From an uncultured Planctomycetaceae bacterium (GTDB taxonomy: Bacteria > Planctomycetota > Planctomycetia > Pirellulales > UBA1268): a DNA stretch of 5,122 bases. The position numbers and the translations under genes were made by a program. A model generated the notes under the pieces. That model searched no databases, was not told the origin of the DNA, and saw only the letters and a program-made list of their open reading frames with translations. Below are positions 1 to 5,122 of the stretch, piece after piece; the first letter of the stretch is position 1; the number at the start of each line of letters is the position of its first letter. Where the stretch lies: the NCBI GenBank assembly GCA_937926325.1, contig CALAZQ010000350.1, positions 1 to 5,122 on the forward strand, written 5' to 3'.

Positions 1-945
1 GTAGAGTCCGCGCTCCTCATCCTTGATGATGTGGAACTGGTTCTGGGCACCGGGGGATGGGTAGTAGTGTGAAAACTTCAGGGTGAGTTCATCGTTCTCC
101 GTTTCCTCAAGACTGCAAATGGCTGCCATGTTCGGGACGACGCCGTCCACGTTGCCCTGTGAGGCGCGCACGCGAACGATGACCAGCAGTTCGCCGTCCA
201 AATCGACCACGTTCGGCTCCAGCCATTTGCCGCCATTGTGCCGACCTCTGCCCAGGCTCTGCGGCAGACCGGGGTGACGTTCGTCATTGGAGAACTGCCA
301 CGAGCCGGTATCAAGCGGATCCCTCGACAGGTCACAACCGAAAGCAAAGACGGCACGGTCCTTGACGGACCGATTCATATCATCAGCGGCCCAGTAGAGG
401 GTGTTGCCGCGGCGGACCCACCCGGTCGATGCGGCGTATACCTTTCCATTGCGAAGTTGAACCGGATTGCTCCAGGTTTCGCCGTGATCGCTGGAGGAGG
501 TGATATGGAGTCCCTGCCACTTGATCCCTGAACCGATGAAATAGAGCAGATCATTGTGCAGCAGGAACTTGCCGGTGTTGAATGGGATACGGCTGCGCTC
601 CTGCCAGGTAGCGCCTTCGTCCGTGCTGGCAAAGATCAGGCATCGATTCCTGCCATAGCGTTCCTGCACGATCGCATCGTCTCTCGACCAGAGCTGCACG
701 CTACACAACAAGGTCCCATCTGGCAGCTTCATGAGAGCCGGAGCATCGGAGATGAGCTGGCGGTTGCCCCACTTATGGACAGTCGCGAATTCCCTACAGA
801 GTGGCTTGCCCCACTGCATGCGTCCGTCGTGGCCCTTCGGTTTCATTTCAGCGCCTTGAGCAACAAGCCCTGACACGAGACTGGTCTCGGGAACCGTAGT
901 TGCCGCAAGTGTCACGACGACGAACATCATGATCGCTGTTCTCAT
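1..945 (-). CDS. Secreted Asp-box (BNR/sialidase-fold) protein, C-terminus beyond the window
   Basis: The reading frame is open from the ATG at 945 to the first base of the window (315 codons, no stop), so the C-terminus is missing from view. The N-terminus MRTAIMMFVVVTLAATT is a short charged and then hydrophobic stretch typical of a Sec signal peptide. Two Asp-box motifs (SxDxGxxW) are visible, STDEGATW at residues 107-114 and SSDHGETW at 151-158, which mark a sialidase-like six-bladed beta-propeller. The stretch WLEPNVVDLDGELLVIVRVR (241-260) resembles the Glu-plus-Arg strand pair of sialidase-fold glycosidases, with E243 and R258 as candidate functional residues. The family includes exo-sialidases but also many enzymes on other glycans, so the substrate is not assigned. 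The start is supported by GAGGTGA seven bases upstream. The gene begins three bases after the stop of an upstream coding relic, suggesting it was once tightly linked to a gene now lost. It is clearly different from the Asp-box protein at 2731-3951. Confidence 0.88.
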   Translation of the reverse strand, partial: MRTAIMMFVVVTLAATTVPETSLVSGLVAQGAEMKPKGHDGRMQWGKPLCREFATVHKWGNRQLISDAPALMKLPDGTLLCSVQLWSRDDAIVQERYGRNRCLIFASTDEGATWQERSRIPFNTGKFLLHNDLLYFIGSGIKWQGLHITSSSDHGETWSNPVQLRNGKVYAASTGWVRRGNTLYWAADDMNRSVKDRAVFAFGCDLSRDPLDTGSWQFSNDERHPGLPQSLGRGRHNGGKWLEPNVVDLDGELLVIVRVRASQGNVDGVVPNMAAICSLEETENDELTLKFSHYYPSPGAQNQFHIIKDEERGLY

Positions 946-948
946 CGG

Positions 949-1074
949 TCAATCACCTCTGGTAAGGAACGCCGCCAACTTCGGCGTGTCGAGCGTTCGT
1001 GTCAGGCGAAACACGCCGGCCCGCCCGCCCGGATGGCCGCTGTAGAAGAAGATATGCTGGACTCCGACGGGCTC
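949..1074 (-). pseudogene. Coding relic: probable 3' end of a lost gene (41 codons)
   Basis: This frame has no usable ATG, GTG or TTG start upstream but reads as protein, with HIFFYSGHPGGRAGVFRL followed by RTLDTPKLAAFL and a TGA at 951-949. Third codon positions are overwhelmingly G or C, as in the intact neighbours, whereas the overlapping frame that is also open has a poorer composition. The frame ends three bases before the ATG of the downstream Asp-box gene and contains that gene's ribosome binding site, a spacing typical of operon partners. I do not recognise the family with certainty. An Asp-box or related secreted protein tail is possible but unproven. It joins the upstream relic (1073-1252) through a +1 frame change exactly at that relic's TGA, so the two could be one frameshifted gene end or two separate remnants. 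Confidence 0.45.
953..959 (-). promoter_or_regulatory. Shine-Dalgarno site of the Asp-box gene starting at 945
   Basis: GAGGTGA on the minus strand, seven bases before the ATG at 945, is a strong match to the anti-16S core. It decides the start at 945 over the two in-frame ATG codons at 930 and 927. The site lies inside the last codons of the relic frame ending at 949. Confidence 0.75.
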
Positions 1075-1252
1075 ACTTGATAAAACGAAACGAATACAGG
1101 TCGGCGTCCTTCACTTCGATCACCATGCGGACGGGCTTGCCGGCGAGAGCCTTGAAGTCCGGCTTTTTGTCCCAGAGCGCGATGCGGTCGATTTGATCGC
1201 CGTAGTCGGCGGGATGGATGGGGGCCGACTTCATGTCGTATCCGCGATTCAT
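1073..1252 (-). pseudogene. C-terminal fragment of a planctomycetal secreted hydrolase (59 codons)
   Basis: The fragment reads MNRGYDMKSAPIHPADYG at its start, continues with DQIDRIALW and LAGKPVRMVIEVKDADLYSF, and ends RFIK before the TGA at 1075-1073. From family knowledge, a beta-sandwich-like tail of the form 'GY/F...DE(I/L)xRxxxW...LxGKPVRLRFxxKDADLYSFxF' closes many secreted glycosidase and Asp-box proteins of Planctomycetota. Here only that tail remains: an in-frame TGA lies seven codons upstream of the ATG, and the homologous domain should begin tens of residues earlier. The ATG overlaps the stop of the preceding gene (ATGA). It could therefore be translated as a 59-residue peptide, but I see no independent ribosome binding site and no signal peptide. 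I judge it the remnant of a gene whose main body was deleted or replaced when the present upstream gene was joined to it. Confidence 0.6.
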
Positions 1253-2631
1253 TGGACCCTGAACCCGGCTTCAAACCCGCGATACGGCAACGTCACTGTG
1301 GCAGCATACAAAGGGCCAACCCGCCTACCGTTCGGATGAATCCACTCCCATGGCGCGCCGCGCTGGGTTTCGTTGGAACCGTCAAAGAAACTGTGTTTGC
1401 GCATGTGTGCAAGAAACACCTGTGCCGTTTTGCGGGCGAGGTCTGGATTGCTTACGGCGAGGCCACGGACAAACCATCCGGTGAACATTCCCCAATATCC
1501 TCCGTTCTGATAGCTTTCCTTCCGCATTGGAGTGTTGTCCCAATACTCGCCGTTACGCAGGTGGCGGATGTGGCCTTGATAGGTGATTTGTCCTTGCGTT
1601 GGGACCTTTTCCAGCGCCGGAGTCGTTGTTGCTGCAGCGAAGGCTCGCGATGCCTGTGCGGCGCGCTCCTGATCAAGAATGCCCAACGCCAGCGCAAAGG
1701 ACGTCCCGCGCACACAAACGCGTCTGCCTATTTCGGACGCGGATAGTAGCCATCCCCGGTTGGGGTCATCGGCCTGCCACAGTTTATGCGGCAGATTCGT
1801 CTGAATCCGTTCGGCGATTTCGCGGTAGTGAGCACTGCGTTTAGGGGAATTCACTTCAGCCAGGATGCTTGCCAATCGCCGGGCCGCTCGCCACCGCAGA
1901 ATCGACCCCTCTAACAGAAACCCAGTTTTCACAATCGCATCGGAGAAAGCCACCGCGCGCGATTCAGCGCGGGTGAAGGCCAGTTCGGTTTCCCCATCGT
2001 GTTCAGGGGACGCAAAGGCATGCTCGAGACGTTCGAGTAAACTCACCCCGGCGATCGCTTTTTTGAACAGTGATGTTGAGCCCGATTGCCGGTGCCACAG
2101 GTGGGCTAGTTCGATGAACATGTAACAGGCATCCTGGGCTGCACGCTTGCCGTGTCGGCCCTTTCCTTGATAGTCGCTGGCGCTGTATGTACCCGGGAAG
2201 AACACCGCGCCGCCGTTTTCGAGCACCACGTGGTCGGCAACCGCCCACGGAGGGACTTCCAAGCCGTGTTTCAGCTTTCGAAGTTCTGGCCCGTTCTGTG
2301 TGCGGGCAAGAACCTCGAGCATCGGTTCAATTTCTGCCGTCTTCAGCAGTCCGCTGGCGACGATCCAGCATGCGTCGCGGGTCCAAAAGGCGGGGTATTG
2401 GCGGCTTCCGCTCGGCAAGTAGACCGGGAACTTTTGCCCATCCATCGTGACTTCTGCCCGGCATTTGGCAATCGTGCGGAGGGTCAGCTCGCGCAGAAAG
2501 GCGAGATCTTCTTCGCTGATCAGCGCGTCCTCCAGGGCAAACACCTCTGAAGGAGACAGGAAGGCGGCACCCGCAATTCCAACACTCATTTTGGTGAACT
2601 GGCGTCGCGGGCATTTCAAGATTTCTTGCAT
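1249..2631 (-). CDS. Tat-exported putative six-hairpin (alpha/alpha)6-barrel glycoside hydrolase
   Basis: This 460-residue protein begins with a twin-arginine signal: RRQFTKM at residues 9-15, a hydrophobic stretch (SVGIAGAAFL), and a probable cleavage site after VFA at residue 32. It should therefore be exported already folded. The mature part is mostly helical in character and carries motifs placed as in six-hairpin glycosidases. These are FWTRDACWIV (82-91), DACYMFIELAHLW (167-179), GGWL-like NRGWLL (291-296), KESYQNGGYWGMFTGWF (371-387) and GAPWEWIHPNGRRVGPLYAA (425-444). Acidic residues in or beside these motifs (D86, E372, E429) are candidate catalytic groups, but I cannot assign them. 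The length fits a single barrel. I cannot name a CAZy family; relation to glucosidase or debranching-type barrels is an inference from motif style. The start at 2631 is supported by GGAGGG nine bases upstream, and the downstream Met15 would destroy the Tat motif. The stop overlaps the ATG of the relic at 1073-1252. Confidence 0.82.
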   Translation of the reverse strand: MQEILKCPRRQFTKMSVGIAGAAFLSPSEVFALEDALISEEDLAFLRELTLRTIAKCRAEVTMDGQKFPVYLPSGSRQYPAFWTRDACWIVASGLLKTAEIEPMLEVLARTQNGPELRKLKHGLEVPPWAVADHVVLENGGAVFFPGTYSASDYQGKGRHGKRAAQDACYMFIELAHLWHRQSGSTSLFKKAIAGVSLLERLEHAFASPEHDGETELAFTRAESRAVAFSDAIVKTGFLLEGSILRWRAARRLASILAEVNSPKRSAHYREIAERIQTNLPHKLWQADDPNRGWLLSASEIGRRVCVRGTSFALALGILDQERAAQASRAFAAATTTPALEKVPTQGQITYQGHIRHLRNGEYWDNTPMRKESYQNGGYWGMFTGWFVRGLAVSNPDLARKTAQVFLAHMRKHSFFDGSNETQRGAPWEWIHPNGRRVGPLYAATVTLPYRGFEAGFRVQ

Positions 2632-2730
2632 TTCGTAGTTCCCTCCGTTTAGGCCGAACAGTATTGTTCCACCGAAGTATTACAGAGACAAGGGGCTTTT
2701 GTATCATGGCGATCGAATGATGGATGAAGT
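2632..2730 (-). other. 99-base spacer between the Asp-box and Tat glycosidase genes
   Basis: Apart from the GGAGGG ribosome binding site I see no coding potential, no G+C-rich stem followed by a T run, and no convincing promoter. The short match ACAA...TTGT around 2686-2700 is too weak to call a terminator. The lack of a terminator and the shared strand are compatible with read-through transcription from the Asp-box gene into the glycosidase gene. Confidence 0.5.
2641..2646 (-). promoter_or_regulatory. Shine-Dalgarno site of the Tat glycosidase gene
   Basis: GGAGGG on the minus strand, nine bases before the ATG at 2631. It supports the start that retains the complete twin-arginine signal and shows that this gene is translated independently of the upstream Asp-box gene. 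Confidence 0.75.
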
Positions 2731-3951
2731 TCAGGGCTGATTATCGTCAACGTTCCGCAGCCGAAACCAATACTGCACAATCTCGGCTTCCCCATGGAGC
2801 CCCTTGCCGCGATAGGAAAGATAAACAAACCAACCGGTCGCCGGATCATATTCCAGATCTCCGTAGCCGCCGTCCGGGTAGAACTTATCGATCGGTTTGC
2901 CGCCGAGCATTTTCCATGACTCGCCGCGATCGGTCGAAAGGTAGACCGCATTGGCGCGGGGAAACTTCTTGCCCGCTTTCGGTGTGGTATTGCCGACACT
3001 GATCAGCGTGTCGTCGGTCCACCAGTTAGACTCGCCTTTCAAATGCGCCAGCGTCCAGATGCGTGGACGATCCCACACGCCGGTTTGTGGCAACGCGTCT
3101 TTCCAACGGCGCCAGGTTTGGCCGCAGTCGTCGGAACGGGACTGCAGGACAAAACGCCGACCGGGACCGTCTGAACCGACACTGACGATCCGGTCGCCGC
3201 CGACATACTCAAACCCCTTCTCGACGGAGTTGTGCTCCGGCACGTTGACCTGTTCGCTGACGACTTGCCAAGACGCTCCGTTGTCCGGCGACTGGATGAA
3301 CCGGCATCGCCAGCGTTGCTCACCGCCGACGTATTGGCGCAGGCTGGTGTAGATCGTTCCGTCAATCGTGGTGTGGTCGTCCGTCGCATAGCAGTGATCG
3401 TCGTTCTCGATCCCAACGAAATCGACCTGGCGCAGTTTGCTCCACGTTTGACCGCCGTCAGCGGAATCCGTCTGCCACGTGCCTTTACCCTCGCGGTGGT
3501 TCGGCCCCATCGTCCGCCAGACGTGCAGGATGATCGGGCCATTCGGCGCGACATAGAGATACGGCTCGAACGCGTCGTCGTCTTCAAACGAAATGGGGAA
3601 CCCGGCAATTGGCGAGCCATCGGTCGCGTGATCCGCGTTGGACCAGTTCTGCCCTCCGTCGTTGGAAAAACGCACATGAATCACACCGTCCGAACCAGTA
3701 TGTCTCGATGCGCCGCGATAGCACAGAACCAGCGTTCCTTCGGCGGTCCGCTCCACAGTCGCCCGGCCAAACCAGCGACCTTCTGCCTTGGCGACCACGC
3801 GGGTTTCGAGATCGGTGATTTCGAACGCCTGCCCGCCGAAAGCTGCTGTTGCGAGCAACAGGGCCGCGGCAATTTTCGCACAAACTGGAAGCCAGTATCG
3901 CTGTGCAGGTTGTTCCACGGTATGTCTCCAACCGATGTTCTGTTTTGTCAT
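2731..3951 (-). CDS. Secreted five-Asp-box (BNR/sialidase-fold) protein
   Basis: This is a 406-residue protein when started at the ATG at 3951. A basic N-terminus is followed by the hydrophobic stretch KIAAALLLATAAFGGQA (26-42), a Sec signal peptide with likely cleavage after residue 42. Five Asp boxes follow: SNDGGQNW (96-103), SADGGQTW (163-170), SPDNGASW (221-228), SDDCGQTW (273-280) and STDRGESW (339-346). This is the full repeat pattern of a sialidase-like beta-propeller. Other notable stretches are FEPYLYVAPNG (128-138), DRPRIW (294-299) and GDLEYDPATGWFVYLSYRG (364-382), which hold conserved-looking Glu, Arg and Tyr residues. Whether it cleaves sialic acid is not shown, as many PVC-bacterial members act on other glycans or are uncharacterised. 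The ATG shares four bases (ATGA) with the sulfatase stop and has no good Shine-Dalgarno site, implying translational coupling. An in-frame ATG at 3981 lies inside the sulfatase frame and adds a non-signal-like extension, so I rejected it. Confidence 0.88.
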   Translation of the reverse strand: MTKQNIGWRHTVEQPAQRYWLPVCAKIAAALLLATAAFGGQAFEITDLETRVVAKAEGRWFGRATVERTAEGTLVLCYRGASRHTGSDGVIHVRFSNDGGQNWSNADHATDGSPIAGFPISFEDDDAFEPYLYVAPNGPIILHVWRTMGPNHREGKGTWQTDSADGGQTWSKLRQVDFVGIENDDHCYATDDHTTIDGTIYTSLRQYVGGEQRWRCRFIQSPDNGASWQVVSEQVNVPEHNSVEKGFEYVGGDRIVSVGSDGPGRRFVLQSRSDDCGQTWRRWKDALPQTGVWDRPRIWTLAHLKGESNWWTDDTLISVGNTTPKAGKKFPRANAVYLSTDRGESWKMLGGKPIDKFYPDGGYGDLEYDPATGWFVYLSYRGKGLHGEAEIVQYWFRLRNVDDNQP

Positions 3952-4718
3952 TCTCGAGTGGCGTTGGCTGGTTCCGGGCATTTGCCTGGATAGTCCGACA
4001 CTTCATCAGGCGACGGGTCGCCCGGCCAGTATTGCTTGCGGTCGTGATACGGCGGGTCGGGTACGTTCACGACAGGCAGCCATTTGCGTAAGCCGCGAAG
4101 TTCTTCCTGGAATTCCGCTTCGCCGGCGACGTTCTTCCATTCCAGCGAATCCGTGCGATGGTCATAGAGTTCCTCGCTGCCGTCGCGGTAGCGGATGTAG
4201 CGCCAGCGGGCTGTCCGAATCGAATGGTTCATGGGTCCGTGAGTCGTGATCGCCGGAGTGTCTCGAATTGCTTGCGGATCTCTCAGTAGTGGGACGAGGC
4301 TTTCGCCTTCGAGACGATCGACTGCCGGAAGGTCGCAGAGTTCGACAAGGGTTGGATACAGATCAAGCAGGCTGACGGGCGTGTCGCAGCGTGCTCCCGG
4401 TTTCGTCACTCCGGGAGCGACGATGATCAGCGGCACGCGAGTCGCCTGTTCCCACAGTCCCCATTTCGTCCAGTGTTCTTTCTGGCCGAGATGCATTCCG
4501 TTGTCGCTCCAGAGGACGATGATCGTGTTGTCTGCATACGGCGACGCGTCGAGTGCATCAAGCAGTCGTCCGAGTTGAGCGTCGGCGAACGCGATGCAGG
4601 CCAGGTAGGCCTGCACGGCCGGCTTCCACTGATTCTGCTCGACCGCTGCCGTGTGGAATCCGGTGCGCTCACTGGCCAACCAGCGGCCGTAACCCGGTAG
4701 ATCGTAAGGATAGGACGG
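3948..4718 (-). pseudogene. Sulfatase (type I, iduronate-2-sulfatase-like), N-terminal half missing
   Basis: The frame is recognisable from about 4718 to the TGA at 3950-3948, roughly 256 codons against about 450-550 for an intact sulfatase. Numbered from the TTG at 4679, it has QAYLACIAFADAQLGRLLDA (23-42), SDNG (58-61, the C-terminal Asp-Asn pair that binds the active-site Ca2+), HLGQKEHWTKWGLWEQ (63-78, with the substrate-sulfate lysine region), RVPLIIVAPG (81-90) and ELYDHRTDSLEWKNVA (170-185). All are standard for this alkaline-phosphatase-like family and nearest in style to iduronate-2-sulfatase-like members. The N-terminal half, including the signal peptide and the CxPSR motif converted to formylglycine, is absent. 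Upstream the frame adds PSYPYDLPGYGRW, which still looks like sulfatase, and then meets TGA at 4721-4719. The TTG has no ribosome binding site. The product cannot be an active sulfatase. An IS91-like element end lies immediately upstream and is the likely cause of truncation. Confidence 0.85.
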
Positions 4719-4756
4719 TCAACGGCACTTTCGCAAGCATCTCGCCTGTCGGGAAC

Positions 4757-4778
4757 AGCCGAGCAGTTGGCTTCGGCT
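4757..4778. repeat. Hairpin in the IS end, adjacent to GAAC/GTTC
   Basis: Plus strand AGCCGA, a ten-base loop, then TCGGCT gives a perfect six-base-pair stem. Immediately beside it at 4753-4756 is GAAC (GTTC on the minus strand, directly 3' of the hairpin in the element's orientation). Characterised IS91-family elements recognise GAAC/GTTC or CAAG/CTTG tetranucleotides, so this may be the origin end of the element. A six-base stem is short and may be chance. Confidence 0.35.
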
Positions 4779-4785
4779 CCCTTTT

Positions 4786-4810
4786 GCGGGCAAGTCGCGG
4801 ACTCACCCGC
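4786..4810. repeat. Nested imperfect hairpin in the IS end
   Basis: Plus strand GCGGG pairs with CCCGC (five base pairs), then an unpaired CA opposite CA, then AGTC pairs with GACT around a GCG loop. The structure lies eight bases from the first hairpin, inside the non-coding end of the IS91-like element. It has no T run, so it is not a typical intrinsic terminator. A role in element-end recognition is inference. Confidence 0.35.
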
Positions 4811-4940
4811 CTCGTGAACGGCAGAAGAAGCTGAGAAACGGGCGGCTCATGCGGCGAATTCTGCCACCGGTTTAGACCGCTTCCTCATCGCCTTCAATGC
4901 GGCAACAGGAGCGAGCGTCGCGAAGGGATGGCACCTGCTC

Positions 4941-5122
4941 TCAGCGGTGATGAATGTCGATCATGGGCAGATCATCGGGTGATGGTTGCTCGAACTCCCC
5001 AGCACCCTGGGACTGCACCAGCTCACCCCAGTCGACCGGCGGCCCCCGGGCTGGTGACACGCACGGCGGATCCAGCGGTTCACCGAGATGCGTCAGGATT
5101 TTCCGAATCGGCCCCGGATCGG
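4941..5122 (-). CDS. IS91-family transposase, C-terminal 59 residues (partial)
   Basis: The frame is open from the right edge (first full codon at 5120) to the TGA at 4943-4941. It contains PIRKILTHLGEPLDPPCVSP, then ARGPPVDWGELVQ and a final DDLPMIDIHHR. The series 'IxKILxHLGxPxxPPxxxPARxPP' is the usual tail of IS91/IS801/IS1294-like transposases (Y2_Tnp family), following the catalytic HUH and tyrosine domain, which would lie off the window. Only the tail is visible, so I cannot say whether the transposase is intact. It points toward the truncated sulfatase, so the element's 3' end faces the catabolic cluster. Confidence 0.75.
   Translation of the reverse strand, partial: DPGPIRKILTHLGEPLDPPCVSPARGPPVDWGELVQSQGAGEFEQPSPDDLPMIDIHHR

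Larger units (their letters stand above)
4719..5122 (-). mobile_element. End of an IS91-family (rolling-circle) insertion sequence, boundary uncertain
   Basis: The block contains the transposase C-terminus (4941-5122) and about 220 bases of downstream non-coding DNA before recognisable sulfatase sequence resumes near 4718. IS91-family elements move by a Y2 HUH transposase, make no target duplication, lack terminal inverted repeats, and carry hairpins near their replication-origin end. Two hairpins are present here (4757-4778 and 4786-4810). The exact end cannot be fixed from this window. It could lie at the GTTC next to the first hairpin (minus strand, 4756-4753) or anywhere down to about 4704. 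The other end of the element is outside the window. Confidence 0.65.

Noticed and set aside
1002..1274. 90-codon open frame on the minus strand across the relic region
   Set aside because: It overlaps both relics in a third frame, gives an Arg/Ser-rich low-complexity product with no motif, and has poorer third-position composition than the relic frames.
1252..1746. 164-codon open frame on the plus strand
   Set aside because: Antisense to the Tat glycosidase gene, with no recognisable motif and no ribosome binding site.
2683..2703. ACAA...TTGT match as a terminator between the Asp-box and glycosidase genes
   Set aside because: A four-base stem without a T run cannot be supported as an intrinsic terminator.
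3979..3981. Upstream ATG for the five-Asp-box protein
   Set aside because: It lies well inside the sulfatase frame and adds residues that spoil the signal peptide layout; the ATGA-overlapping start at 3951 fits better.
3232..3993. 253-codon open frame on the plus strand
   Set aside because: It lies antisense to the five-Asp-box gene. Long antisense frames are expected in GC-rich coding DNA, and the product shows no domain.
4677..4679. TTG as a true start for a short sulfatase-like protein
   Set aside because: No Shine-Dalgarno sequence precedes it, sulfatase-like residues (DLPGYGRW) continue upstream in frame, and the catalytic half is missing. It is an accidental internal codon.
4717..4722. 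TTGACC as a -35 box of an outward promoter from the IS end
   Set aside because: No sequence resembling TATAAT occurs 16-18 bases downstream (TACCGG is the nearest), so this is only a chance hexamer on present evidence.
4847..4960. 37-codon open frame on the minus strand after the transposase stop (contains AALKAMRKRSKPVAEFAA)
   Set aside because: It reads somewhat like protein but has no convincing start or ribosome binding site and no family I recognise; treated as the non-coding end of the element.

Overview
The window is GC-rich and reads as accessory polysaccharide-degradation territory of a Planctomycetota-like (PVC group) bacterium. The reasons are a formylglycine-type sulfatase beside secreted Asp-box (BNR, sialidase-fold) proteins, a Tat-exported carbohydrate-active enzyme, and a protein tail ending in KDADLYSFRF, which I associate with planctomycetal secreted hydrolases. 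The phylum is an inference; no rRNA or other marker gene is present. Every gene I can support lies on the minus strand, so transcription runs from high to low coordinates.

Layout in transcription order. (1) 5122-4941: the last 59 residues of an IS91-family (rolling-circle, Y2) transposase that enters from outside the window. (2) 4940 to about 4719: the non-coding end of that element, with two small hairpins. (3) About 4718-3948: a 5'-truncated sulfatase that keeps its C-terminal half but lacks the catalytic CxPSR region. (4) 3951-2731: an intact secreted five-Asp-box protein whose ATG overlaps the sulfatase stop (ATGA). (5) 2730-2632: a 99-base spacer with a good ribosome binding site. (6) 2631-1249: an intact Tat-exported protein that looks like a six-hairpin (alpha/alpha)6-barrel glycosidase of no family I can name. 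(7) 1252-949: two short coding relics in different frames, both looking like 3' ends of lost genes. (8) 945-1: the first 315 residues of a second, different Asp-box protein, which leaves the window at its left edge.

Taken together this looks like a small catabolic cluster (desulfation, Asp-box glycan-active proteins, a glycosidase) acting outside the cytoplasm on a sulfated or otherwise decorated polysaccharide. The cluster has been damaged. The sulfatase lost its N-terminal half next to the IS91-like end, and at least one other gene between the Tat protein and the last Asp-box gene is reduced to its tail. The points most worth following are the IS91/sulfatase junction, the loss of the upstream coupling partner of the intact Asp-box gene, the unassigned Tat glycosidase, and the two relics. 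No tRNA, rRNA, CRISPR array or convincing terminator was seen.
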